NCBI GenBank assembly: GCA_000727475.1
Contig: KL647297.1
Location: forward strand, 1,583,295-1,647,294
Direction of reading: 5' to 3'
DNA: 64,000 bases
Source of the DNA: Sarcocystis neurona
Taxonomy: Eukaryota > Apicomplexa > Conoidasida > Eucoccidiorida > Sarcocystidae
The position numbers and the translations under genes were made by a program. Every line of letters starts with the position of its first letter. Position 1 is the first letter of the stretch. The notes beneath the pieces were generated by a model that made no database searches, had not been told where the DNA came from, and saw only the letters and a list, made by a program, of their open reading frames with translations. Shown here one piece after another: positions 53,222-63,342 of the stretch.

Positions 53222-56200
53222 CTATCTCTTCTTTTTTGCTCTCTTTCTCCTCTTCTTTGTTCTATTTACTTTGACCACCAAAGCACCTGAAACAGCGGAA
53301 GCCGCGCTTTCCGCGTGGACGTTTTCAATTTCAGCAGCACAAGCATCCGGCTCTGCCTCTTCTGCCGTTCTGTAGTCCGAAGTATCACTTGCAGTCCGTT
53401 CCTCTGCTTCCTCTAAAGCAGCGGACCTATCTGCTGCTGGTTTTCTCTTACCAAAATTGTCGCCACGCCATAGCGCTGCGAATCCTGCAGGTGTAGTAGC
53501 CACTCGTTGTTCTTGATGCTGCACTAACTGCTGTTGATGTTGCGTTTGTTGCTGCTCTTGTTGCAAAGTCCGTGCTAGCATCTCACGACTACCACGACGC
53601 AAAAACACGCCGCCGTTTACTTCTTCTCTTCTTTCTCCCTCTTCTTTTCCGTCAGTGGCAAGTACCTGAGTGCCCCTTGGAAAAAACGTCGCATGTTTCA
53701 CTGTCCCTGCTGCTGCTGCTACTCCGGCGTCAGCTGCGGCTCCTGCGTCTGCAGCCGCTGCCGCGGCAATTGGAACGACGTTCGAGACTGAACCCGCCTC
53801 TCGGGAACCTGTCGCATCTCTCCCTGTCCTAAGTGGCACTTCTGCACCAGCAACACCTGCAGGTATGCAGCGGCTGCCGTCCCGACTCCTGCTCTTCGTG
53901 CTGTCTCGTTCGACGCCACTGCCGTCCCCGCTGCAGCCGCGCCTCAGGCTCCTGTCAACGGTAACAGCACTGTCGCTGTGCCTGCTGCTGCTGCCCTTGG
54001 TGGTCCTCATGCAGCTTCTTGCAGCAGTGGCACGTGCAGCGGGACGTCTACCAGCAGCGGCTTCGGAAGGAACACCGGCACCGTCGTCAATACGCTCCTT
54101 GCGATAAGCTCTTTTGACAGACGGGCACGCAGTGCCGCGCAACGCTCCTCGTGTACGAGGTTCCTCCATTTGTCCCTGAGACTGCTCCTCCTTTCCATTA
54201 TGCTGGTGCTGCTGTGGGCGGTGGTAACCCTGCTTCTGCGGCTGTTCCTGCAGCGAAGGCCGTGAAGACCCAAAAGAGCCGCGCTGTGTCCTACATGGAA
54301 CAGATGCTGCTTGAGCTTCCGCTGCGGCGCCGTTTGCCGTCTCTCTCTGACATTTACCTGAAGCCCCCTCAGCGGCTGCACCTGCTTCCTGCCCACATGG
54401 CGTCTCGGCTCCGTCGCCTAATGCGCTATTGCTTCTGAGGGCTGTGTATCCTTTCCTGCTTGCAGTAGCAGCAGCCGCAACAACTTTCGTTGCGCCGCGT
54501 GGCTTCTTAGTCACTTCTTCCCGTTTTGTGGAGTGCAGGTGTGCAGCAAGTGCCGTTGCTGCTGCTGCTACTGTTCTTGCCATCGAAGCTGATGCGGCAG
54601 CGTCATTGCTTCTGGGGGCGCTGCTGCTCTTTTTCCAAGCGGGTGTGCGGCAGATCACACTGCTACTGCTGAAGCAGGAGCCTGCCCTTGAGTTGTTCTT
54701 GCCTCTCTTTTTCACTTCCTTCTCCACGTTCAAAAAATAACAGCCCTGTCCTGGTCCGGCTGCAGCAGCAGCCGCGTAAGACCTCTTGTAAGACTCCGCC
54801 TGCTGCTGTTGTGGAAGAGGGGAAGAAGGACTTGCTTCTGTCGCACTGCACTGCGCGGGGCTCTGCCCTTCACCACTCTGCAGGGATCGCTGCATTACCG
54901 TACGGCACTGCTTAGCTACACGTTCACCGCGGCTTCGGCGTACAGCGCCTTGTGGTGTAGGAGAAGTGTCGCATCTGCACGGGCTGCTGCTGCCGCCTGG
55001 GCTGCTCAGCCTAGTCTTCGACTGCCAAGACTTGCAGAAACCTTTAGTCACCTGACCGCTGCTAGTAACAGACGTGCAGTTTCTCCTGTTGTTCTTCTTG
55101 CCTCGCGGGCGGACGCTTCCGCTACACGACCCAGTCCTGCGCTCTGCAACAAGCCACTCTCGCAGCTGCTGCACTTGCTGCAGACGCTTCTGCGACCTCT
55201 GCTGTTTTAGCGGGCGCCGCGGATGCAGCTGTCGCGGAGGTTCTTGCTGGAGCGAAGGCTGCTGTGCCTGCTGCAGATTCTGTCCTACTTGAACAGGGTG
55301 CTGTTGCTGCTGAAGAAACAGCGGCTGCTGAAGAGGTTGCCGCTCCTGCTGCAGCCGGTGCTGCTGCTGCAGAGGCGTCCCCTTTCGCTGCACTTGCCTG
55401 AGTGTCAGACAGGGAGGCTGCTGTCGCCTTGTGTTGTCTTGCTGCTGCTGTATCCGTCTCTGGCTCCGTCGATACCGTTGCTGTGTCGCTTGTCGTCGAC
55501 GTGACTTCTGCCTCGGCATGGGTTGAGGCTGCTGCATGTGCTGTTGCTGGCACCCCTGCCGCAAACACTGCTCCTGCGGCAAGTGCTGCACATACGCAGC
55601 GGGCAAGGGGGGCGACATGGGACAGCAATCGTAAACAGGGGGATGGCCCGGTGATGGCACCGCAGCAAACTTCTCGTTGCTGCTGCAAATCAACGCATTG
55701 TCCATTGCTGCAGGAAAAGAACACCAAGCGCAAGAGCATTTGACTACTGCTGCTGCTGTTGCTAAGTGCAGTGTTGCAGATCCATAGTTGCTGCTGCCAC
55801 ATGCGCTTGTCGCACCAGAAGAGTCGCTAATGCTGCAGCCGCCGCTGCTATGTTCTCGCAGGAGGGATGCAACCCTGCAGAAAGAATTAGACACAGCAGC
55901 GCCTGCAGCATCCTGGTGGCATTGCGCTTCTTCGCACACAGGCGTGTTTCGCAGCTTTTCTTGAAATAAATTCCTGCGAGTACTGTGTCTCCCTCTGACT
56001 CTTGCTAACGGAGTCTCTGTGTGCCCCACAAAACCGCACAGAGGATCGACTGCAGCACCAAACGCAGCGCCAATGCGAGTACAGCAGCGGTATGCACCAG
56101 CACCAGCAGCACCAGCAGGAGAACAGCTGCTGGCGCCAGACCCACAGGAGCAGTGGCACGCAGCACTAGACCAGCAGCATGCAGCAGGGAAGTAGCTGCT

Positions 56201-58612
56201 TGAGAACACGGACGGCTCGAAGGGACACGTATGGAGTGGTGCAGGAGTCAGCGGGAGTTGCAGTGGTTTCCCGTGCTGGCTGCTCTGATCTTGCTCGTCT
56301 GTTCTGCACAACATGCAGTAGCTCTCGCGTGTGCACCAATATTCAGTCACAGTTTGTTTTTGCCCAGCATGTTTCCTGCCACCTCTGCTTAGGTCATCCA
56401 GCGGCGCTGCCAAGAACTCTGCCTCTGCCAAAACTCCTGGGCTCCGGCATTCTACAGCGAATACCTCAGCAGCAACCTGTGGCATCCCCTCAGCATGGCA
56501 CTGCTGCTTTGCATCATGTTGCTGCGGCTCTTGAGGGTGCGAGTGTTGCTGCGCCTCAGGTTGCCCCTGGTTCTGCTGTTCCACGTGCTGCGGTTGCGGT
56601 AATCCAGACAGCCGCTGCTGTTCCTCGACGCGCTGCCTTCGCTCATTATCGCGCTGCTGCGGCCTTTCAGGACGCAAATCCTGCTGTCGGTGTGCTTGCT
56701 GCTGCCGTTGCTGCTCTTCACCTGGGGGCGGTTGTTTCCTCCGCGAAGAATACACTCCTGCCACCTGCTGCTGCGGTTGGCGTGTCTGCAGTTCCTTCTT
56801 TCCACTATGCAGCTGCGGCTGTTCCTGACGGATAGCATCGTGGTGGTCTTGTCTGACCCGCCCCTGCTGCTGTTGAAGTTGCAGTGGGTCTTCTTTACTG
56901 GCACTCTGATCTCTGTCCTCCAGTTCGTGTTGCATATTCCGCCTGTCCCCCTGCTTCCCCACAGTCGGCTGCAGCTGGTGCTGTTCTGGCTGACGCTGTT
57001 CTTCCGGGTGCGCTATGTACCGTCGCTGCTCTTCTTCTCGAGGCACCTGCTGTTCAAGATGCTGCAGCTGCTGATACCCCTGATGTAGGTGGCGTTCAAC
57101 CTGCCGCGCGAGGTTTTCCGGACTTTCGTGCTGCTCAGCCTGCCGCTGGAGCTGTTCGCCCCGACGTTGCTGCTCTTCTCCTTCTACCTGTGGGTTCTGC
57201 TGAGCACGGTGGTGGTCATCTTTTCCTCCTTCCTGCAGATTTTGGGTGCCATGCGGCTGTCGCTGCTCTCCTTCCTCTTCCTTCTGGGCCTCCCTAGCAT
57301 GCCGCTGTTGCAGTTCTCCATGCAAATATTGATGTTTAATTCGATCCTGCTGTCTAACTGACTGCGGTACATCTTCAACGCGTTTCTGGTGTCCGCACGG
57401 CCCGTCGTGACACTTTTTCTGGGAGAATCGCAGCCCTCGCCGTAGCACTTGTTGCCCCAGTCGGTGCAGCCGCAGAAATTGCAGGGTCTCTGGCTTTGAC
57501 GAGTTTTGCAGCGCCCGTGTAAAATGTTTCAGCCGTGCACGTGGGCAAGAAAAGTTCATTAGTGTAGTCATGCAGGACTTTGCGCTGGTGGTGTTGCTGC
57601 TGCCCGCGCTTCTGTCAAGACTCCTGCCCTGTTCCTGTTTTGCACTCCCTTCCACGGCTTCCCCTGACGTGATCAAAAACGCTGCGTCCGCCGTTGCTGT
57701 TGGCGTGAGGCAGGAGTCCCTTCGTGTGAATCCAATTCCTTCTCCTGCTGGTGGTTCTTCTGTTCTCACCACCAATGCGGCGTCTGGGATGACCGCATTC
57801 CACGCTGCTGCTACTGGATGGTTTGCCGCTGCTCTGTGCCCCACTAATACCTCCGGCGGTGCTGTCGATGCTGCCCCTTTTTCCTTTGGTGCTGCGACTA
57901 CTTCTCTTGTCCGTGTTGCTGCTGCAAGTAAGATTGCCACTGCTGCACCGGCCTGTCCCGGGGTTGCTGCCGTATGTTGTGTTTCCGCACGGTCGTTGCT
58001 GTCGTGTCCCAGCGAAGAGCAGCATTCGGTTGAAGCCCTCCTCGCGCTGCTGCCGGGTCTTAATTGGCCAGCCCTTCCCTCACTGCAGTGTGTCGTGTCG
58101 CTTCTGGACGGCTGGTCTACTGCAGCCCAACGTAAACACTTTTTGTAACAGTAACATTTGCAGAAGTGTTGCACAACACCGTCCTCGTAAGAGTGACCTC
58201 TCTTGTTGCTGCCGCAGCTGCAAAAGCTGACGCTACCACTGCTCCTTCCTTTGCAGCTGCAGGTGCTGCTGCAACAGCTGCCCTTGCAGGAATTGCCAAG
58301 AATGATTTTTTGGCTTGTGCTGTCGCTACTGCTAGCGCCGGTGCAAACGTTAGTTTTGCCGCCGCTGCCATCGTCACTAACTCCAGTTGTGCTCCTGTGT
58401 CTCTTTTGCTCTTCGCCCGCCCTCCTCATCCTGCGACTGGTGAACCGGTGGTCCAGAAATTTCACGATTTCTTTCAAACGTTGCTGTTGATACGGTCGCA
58501 GGTGTGTACATACACCCCGACAGGGTGTCTGTCCACGGCACTCGTCTGCCGCTGCATAACGCAGGAGGCCCAGAAACAGCACAAGCACCACAGACAGCAA
58601 CAGCGTGATCAA
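53222..58612 (-). CDS. Giant Gln/Ala/Ser-rich hypothetical protein
   Basis: This is an uninterrupted minus frame of about 1,796 codons. Order along the protein: a hydrophobic segment, LLLSVVLVLFLGLLRY (residues 4-19), a basic stretch, a Ser/Cys-rich part, a Gln/Glu/Arg-rich coiled-coil-like block (about 405-720), a Cys/Ser/Ala part, a second Gln-rich block (about 1005-1155), Ala/Ser/Arg-rich sequence, an acidic end, then a polybasic tail, KKRRKRAKKKR. The frame opens at TTG; the first in-frame ATG is residue 62 (58429), so the hydrophobic N-terminus is either an exon joined by splicing or not translated. The basic tail resembles a nuclear localisation signal, which conflicts with secretion. 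No domain was recognised. Triplet strand bias reverses at 55.9-56.2 kb. Confidence 0.55.
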   Translation of the reverse strand: MITLLLSVVLVLFLGLLRYAAADECRGQTPCRGVCTHLRPYQQQRLKEIVKFLDHRFTSRRMRRAGEEQKRHRSTTGVSDDGSGGKTNVCTGASSSDSTSQKIILGNSCKGSCCSSTCSCKGRSSGSVSFCSCGSNKRGHSYEDGVVQHFCKCYCYKKCLRWAAVDQPSRSDTTHCSEGRAGQLRPGSSARRASTECCSSLGHDSNDRAETQHTAATPGQAGAAVAILLAAATRTREVVAAPKEKGAASTAPPEVLVGHRAAANHPVAAAWNAVIPDAALVVRTEEPPAGEGIGFTRRDSCLTPTATADAAFLITSGEAVEGSAKQEQGRSLDRSAGSSNTTSAKSCMTTLMNFSCPRARLKHFTRALQNSSKPETLQFLRLHRLGQQVLRRGLRFSQKKCHDGPCGHQKRVEDVPQSVRQQDRIKHQYLHGELQQRHAREAQKEEEGEQRQPHGTQNLQEGGKDDHHRAQQNPQVEGEEQQRRGEQLQRQAEQHESPENLARQVERHLHQGYQQLQHLEQQVPREEEQRRYIAHPEEQRQPEQHQLQPTVGKQGDRRNMQHELEDRDQSASKEDPLQLQQQQGRVRQDHHDAIRQEQPQLHSGKKELQTRQPQQQVAGVYSSRRKQPPPGEEQQRQQQAHRQQDLRPERPQQRDNERRQRVEEQQRLSGLPQPQHVEQQNQGQPEAQQHSHPQEPQQHDAKQQCHAEGMPQVAAEVFAVECRSPGVLAEAEFLAAPLDDLSRGGRKHAGQKQTVTEYWCTRESYCMLCRTDEQDQSSQHGKPLQLPLTPAPLHTCPFEPSVFSSSYFPAACCWSSAACHCSCGSGASSCSPAGAAGAGAYRCCTRIGAAFGAAVDPLCGFVGHTETPLARVRGRHSTRRNLFQEKLRNTPVCEEAQCHQDAAGAAVSNSFCRVASLLREHSSGGCSISDSSGATSACGSSNYGSATLHLATAAAVVKCSCAWCSFPAAMDNALICSSNEKFAAVPSPGHPPVYDCCPMSPPLPAAYVQHLPQEQCLRQGCQQQHMQQPQPMPRQKSRRRQATQQRYRRSQRRIQQQQDNTRRQQPPCLTLRQVQRKGTPLQQQHRLQQERQPLQQPLFLQQQQHPVQVGQNLQQAQQPSLQQEPPRQLHPRRPLKQQRSQKRLQQVQQLREWLVAERRTGSCSGSVRPRGKKNNRRNCTSVTSSGQVTKGFCKSWQSKTRLSSPGGSSSPCRCDTSPTPQGAVRRSRGERVAKQCRTVMQRSLQSGEGQSPAQCSATEASPSSPLPQQQQAESYKRSYAAAAAAGPGQGCYFLNVEKEVKKRGKNNSRAGSCFSSSSVICRTPAWKKSSSAPRSNDAAASASMARTVAAAATALAAHLHSTKREEVTKKPRGATKVVAAAATASRKGYTALRSNSALGDGAETPCGQEAGAAAEGASGKCQRETANGAAAEAQAASVPCRTQRGSFGSSRPSLQEQPQKQGYHRPQQHQHNGKEEQSQGQMEEPRTRGALRGTACPSVKRAYRKERIDDGAGVPSEAAAGRRPAARATAARSCMRTTKGSSSRHSDSAVTVDRSLRRGCSGDGSGVERDSTKSRSRDGSRCIPAGVAGAEVPLRTGRDATGSREAGSVSNVVPIAAAAAADAGAAADAGVAAAAGTVKHATFFPRGTQVLATDGKEEGERREEVNGGVFLRRGSREMLARTLQQEQQQTQHQQQLVQHQEQRVATTPAGFAALWRGDNFGKRKPAADRSAALEEAEERTASDTSDYRTAEEAEPDACAAEIENVHAESAASAVSGALVVKVNRTKKRRKRAKKKR

Positions 58613-58735
58613 CAGCTACAGCTACATGTGCGAAAGAGTGTTCAGGCTTGTGCGGCGCGCTCTGAAGCAGCAGGGTCGTAATAACCAGCACGAGTAACGA
58701 TGCGCTAACATAGTAGCACTCGGCGCAGAGGCAAT

Positions 58736-59075
58736 TTACGTAGGAATGAAAGACAGTGGCGATTTTGCCGTGTATGTCTCTTTCATCTCACCCAGATTCC
58801 TGTGAACCGGCTGTACGCACCAGCAAGCGGCAGTTGCTTGCGGGGACTGCTGCTGCTGCGGTGCAGAAACGTAAGGTTTTCGCAGCAGCTGACACATGTC
58901 CAATAAACAAAGTAGTTCTCTGTCATCGAGCGCCAGGATATCCACCTCGCCTTCCTCCTCTGCTTCTTCGCTGCCGCTGCTGCTACTGCTACGCCTGCTG
59001 TTGCTGCTGGTGTTGCTCCTGTGGCCGCCGCTGCTACTGTGGCCGCTACTGCTGCGGCTGGCGCTGCTGCTGTTA

Positions 59076-59106
<31 letters not shown>

Positions 59107-61735
59107 CGTTGCTGCTGTTGCTGTTGCTGCTGATTTCCCGGTCCCTGGAGCCGCTCACTGCGGAGTGTCTGGCCCTGTGCCGCCCGCTGCTCCCGACGCT
59201 ACTGTAACATCTGTCGACCTTCACAACGGGCACGCCTCGGCGGCCTACAAACTTGCGACAGTCCGACGCCGTCGTCCAACGCTCGCTTTTGAAGCTATCC
59301 TGATGACTCGTACGGCAGCACGCGTACAGCACAGCTTCAGTTGACGCTGGTGCTGCTGTCTTTTCGACCGCGGCTGCCTTTTTTGCTGGTGTTTGTGCTC
59401 GTTTTTGTGGCAGTGCAGCACCAACCAGTGCTGCTGGTGCTGCTGTGCCTGAGGAGGCTGCCGTCGCTGCTGCTTTCTGCTGCTCTTGCTGTGTAGGAGC
59501 CGTTTTCCCCTCGCTACGTTTTGCCTCTGTAGACGTGCAGCGGCGGTCACTGTTGCTGTCTCGAGCAGTGCCGTCTGGGAGCGCAGCAGCGCCACTGCTG
59601 AGGTCTCGCTCCTCGAGGCCGTTCTCCTCAGTCAGACACACGGCAGCAGGAGAATCGTCAGTGGACGTAGCCACTGCAGTTGGTGAGGCGAGTACCTTTT
59701 GCAAGGTGCACTGCTTCCCGCTTGTCTTCACGTGAGAGTCTAAAGGTACAGCTGCACCACCAGGTATAGCCTCATGCTGCGGCGGTTGCGCTGCGCCCGC
59801 GGTAGGATGGTGTGCACCTGTTTTTTCAAGTTCTTCTTTCACCGGTTCTCTTGCCAAATGCGCGTCCTCAACAGCTGCATGTGGCGCTGCTCGTGTTGCT
59901 GGGACTGCAGATCCTGTAGCCACCGCGGGTGCTCCTATGCGTGCAGCTGCTGACAAAGCTCGTGTACGTCTTGCGCCTGCAGTTGTTACGGCCGCCGGTG
60001 GAGCTTCTACTGATGCTGTTGCTGATGACGCTGCCCGAAGTCTTGCTAGTGTGGGTGGTTCTGCTGTTGCTGGTGTCGCTGGTGCAGCTGGCTTCCCACG
60101 TGCAGCTGTTGCTGTTGCTTCTGCTGCTAGCTCTGCACTGCTCGAAAAAAGGTCATTCTCCCGGTCCTGTTGCTGCTGCCCCCTTATCTCTAGCTTGTGA
60201 TTCTGGTGCCCTTGGTGCGGCAGGAGACACTCATATAAATCTGCGGGCTGAAAATTGTCATTGCCTGCTACGTTTGACGCAGCAGCAGAAGCACAAGAGC
60301 CACTGAGAGCAGCGGATCCCGCAGCAGCAACAGCAACAAAAGCATCAATGGTAGGTGTTGCGTTAGCGCAAGCAGACGCAGCCTGCACTGGTGCAGCTGA
60401 AGGAGCAGCAGCATCATCCCCAGTCACCTGTATCTTCGCATTGCTAGCAGCTACACCTTCAGCTGAAAAGGACCCAGAACTCGCACAAAGCTTGCCTGTC
60501 GTACAGTCTGCAGCGGACGATTTCAAAGCAGCAGCGTGGGCAGCAGAAGACGCTCTGGAAATAGCAGCAACCGAAGCGTCAGCAGCAGAGCGTTTAGCTC
60601 CAAACGCAGCTCCTGTGCACACACTCGTTTCGGTGAGATGAGAAGCTGCAGCAGCAGAAACCATGGTTCCAACAGGAGAAGGTTTAGCAGCGGACAGTCT
60701 TGGAGCAGCAGCTGCAGCATCGACAACAACAGCAGCTGAGAAAAAAGCAGATAGACCGCCAGCGGAACCACCAGGCGTATGAGTGTCAACGCTACGAGTA
60801 AAAGCGTTCCCAGTAGGAGGAGCCGCAGGGACAACCGCAGGAGTGTCAACCGTAACGGCAAACGAAGCCGTCGGATCACTGTCTTGTGCAGGCTTCGTAA
60901 CAGCAGAAACAAATGCGGCACACAGTTCATCTGCAGGAGCAGCGGGAGTGTGGAATTCAGTAGAACGTAGCTCCACGGCAGGAGCAGCAGCACTGTCATC
61001 CGTAGAGACATCAGGAGGAGGACTAGCAGCAGCAGCATCAGGAGCAGACGCACTCAAAACAGGACTCAGTGCAGCAGGTTTGCCTTCTGCAGCAGACGAA
61101 ATACCCAAAGTAGCACAAAAGGAGAGGGGCGTCGTTACCGAACGGCCCACGGCAGCTCTGGCGGCGGCGTGGATTCCAGCAGCACCTGGAGATGCAGTAG
61201 CACGCGCTCCCGCATCAAAGACAGAGGGCGCTGCAAAAGAAGGGGCAGCAGCAGCAGGAGGAGAACAAGGGGCAGCCGCAAAACGGAGAGCAGAAGCAGC
61301 CGGAGACGTAGAACGAGGGGCCGCAGCAACAGCAAACGTAGGAGGAGAGGCAACGGCACAGCCCACGACGGCGAACGAGGCAGGAAAAAGCTCTGGATTT
61401 GCTGCGGACGGGGCGGCTGCCCCGGTGGGTTCTGTGTCTGTCAAAGCAGCTGCTGAAGAGAGTGCTGCTGCAGATGGAAGAACGGCAGAAGCTGAAACAG
61501 CAGCGTCAACCCCGGCTGCTACTCCTCCTGGTTCTTCCGCAGTCGAGTTGGGTTTATAGGCAGCAGCGTATGCGACTAAAACCTCCGCTGGGTTCTTTCT
61601 CTGTCCCGTCGGAGCAGAAATTGCAAAGCAGATGCGCGACCGCACGGCAGGATATTGGAACACAGTTGCTGGCGTGCGTATGCGTCGGAGTAGCTGACAA
61701 GAGTTGAAGAAGAATGAATCTTCAAAGCCGTGCAC
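58736..61735 (-). CDS. Homopolymer-rich hypothetical protein with conserved-looking C-terminus
   Basis: The minus frame has 999 codons without interruption. It opens at GTG, and the first in-frame ATG is at 60664 (residue 358), giving 642 residues from there. The Ala-rich body is followed by a Ser/Asn run (59050-59150), then an acidic segment and the helical motif DILALDDRELLCLLDMCQLL near the end, the best evidence for real coding. A GTGAG donor follows PVHRNL near 58785, so the C-terminus may be spliced to the next minus-strand frame 124 bp downstream, making one larger gene. The N-terminal third overlaps plus-strand frames and is doubtful. Function unknown. Confidence 0.5.
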
Positions 61736-61871
61736 GTCTCCTGAAGCTGCAGAGTCTCAGGGGGAACAGAAACAACAAGTTCAAACGCAGCAAGAGAAGA
61801 CGCAATACCAGCCTTTGATAACGAAAACGGCAGCACAGGTTAAGAGCACAACTGGCAGCTAGGAAACACAA
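60348..61871 (+). CDS. Alternative plus-strand coding over the same DNA (Ala/Glu/Thr-rich)
   Basis: CAG/GCA runs switch to the plus strand near 60.2 kb. Plus frames open there: 60348-60641 from an ATG (SAEKDPELAQSLPVVQSAAD), 60783-61559 in the same phase (KTEGAAKEGAAAAGGEQGAA) and 61722-61871 in another phase (EQKQQVQTQQEKTQYQPLIT, stop TAG). A GTGAGA donor sits at the end of the first piece. The rule that such tracts lie on the coding strand as CAG favours this strand over the minus frame. The full exon structure is unresolved, and the protein is not recognised. Confidence 0.35.
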
Positions 61872-62413
61872 TGAAAAACCGAAGCAGCAGCTCAAGGGGC
61901 GCCAGCGGCAGCGCGGAGAAACACGTCGTTACCGGCAGAAGAGGACATCTACATCATACAGTAAAAGCAGCTGCAGGCGCGAAGAGACCGACTGCAACGC
62001 CTCGCTGAGACACCAACAGCGCCGCATCAGCAAAAGGAGTGGCAGAGGCTCGTGAACAGTAACACGAGATACGCGACCGTGGACAAACGAACAGCAACAG
62101 CTGGTCGCGTCCCCTTTGTTGGCCACAGCGAGGAACACCGGCAGCAGCAACCGTGACGGTGCAACGAAATCGAAGAGGACAACGTATGTCGGAGCGGTAT
62201 GACGGCAGAGTCGCCAGCAGCAGCGAGAAGGAGCAGCGCAGAAAACTACGGAGGCAGTCAAACTGCCGCAGACTAACGGCCGTGTGCGGAGCCAAAGCTA
62301 GGCAATATGCGCCCTCCTAAAGTGCTCCCTCTACTGCTGTAGGATACTATCACGTTCACGTGTCCACGCGCAGCTTTCTCTCTCTCACTCTCTCCCTATA
62401 CATCCCTTTCTTT
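61872..62413. other. CAG-rich interval, no firm gene
   Basis: AGCAGC and CAG words lie on the plus strand. Plus frames such as one containing KPKQQLKGRQRQRGETRRY near 61880 are open for about 60 codons. Minus frames at 61929-62295 read Leu/Cys/Val-rich and look like shadows. This may be the 3' part or untranslated region of the preceding plus-strand gene. Confidence 0.3.
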
Positions 62414-63190
62414 GATGAAGTTGCTGAAGGGACGCCATACGTCTACACTCACCTACAGCACCTTGAGCCAGCGTGGGTCCCTCCTTTTTCAGCGCATACG
62501 TTCAGCTACAGTTTTATTCATGTGCCTACAACTGGGAAGGTATATACATATATATATATATATGTATACACATACAGATACACAGACACACACACAAACA
62601 CACACACACGCCCACACAAAGATTAGGCGTGTCTACGCGTTGGCTCGCAAAAATGCAGCAGCATTGCCTGTAGATTGCTCCGTTAGCTGCGCGACCTGCG
62701 GAGGAGCCCACTGAAGCGAGGACTGTCCACTGTCTGCCTACTGCCGTGCAGGAGGTCTGCGGAGGCGCATGCAGACCGGTAAACCACCCCGCACTTGCAG
62801 CTGATCTTCTTCACTACCTCTGGGTCAGCCCGCGGCTACGCATGCCTCTGATCCGTTTGTCTCGGCACTTTCTTCCCCAGGAGGAGGGGAAAACAAACTT
62901 TTTCAGGTTGTGGTTCGCACGCGTAGAGATAGCTGTGTGTCTATACTTAAAGTCACCACTTCTACAACAGTGTGTTTCAGCCGAACCAGCCAGGGATCGT
63001 GAAGCTATACGGAAGGCATTATAGACAAATTTGTCCTAGAGGTCGTACTCGCTTTGTATCTGGGGAAATAGCGGCGCCGAGGCATACATGCAATTATAGG
63101 AAGAGGTTGCTAGAAGAAAGGGAAAGGGAAAGAAGAGGAAAGAGATACGGATGTGTACACACATATCCACCTATGGAGGTATACCTGTAG
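62414..63190 (+). CDS. Unidentified small multi-exon protein
   Basis: Three exons join in phase: about 62414-62539 (YVYTHLQHLEPAWVPPFSAH, donor GTATAT), 62752-62906 (ALAADLLHYLWVSPRLRMPL) and 62971-63190 (VFQPNQPGIVKLYGRHYRQI, then a Lys/Arg/Glu-rich tail and a stop TAG). The second intron is only 64 nt (62907-62970) with a clear ACAACAG acceptor. The sequence has no homopolymer tracts, unlike its neighbours, and has the look of a conserved compact protein rich in aromatic residues. I do not recognise the family. The first exon start is open; an ATG-like start was not fixed. Confidence 0.5.
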
Positions 63191-63342
63191 AGACATATAT
63201 ATGTATATATATATATACATACATCTATATGCGTACATGTGTCTTTTACGTGTATGCAGGAATGTACACATACACATATGAATATACATTGTCACACATG
63301 TATATACGTGTGCACTTATATACATATATATATCCCGCAGTG

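Noticed and set aside
58565..58612. Signal peptide at the start of the 53.2-58.6 kb frame
   Set aside because: The hydrophobic stretch is real, but there is no ATG in frame before residue 62 and a stop lies just upstream, so a secreted product is not supported without a spliced start.
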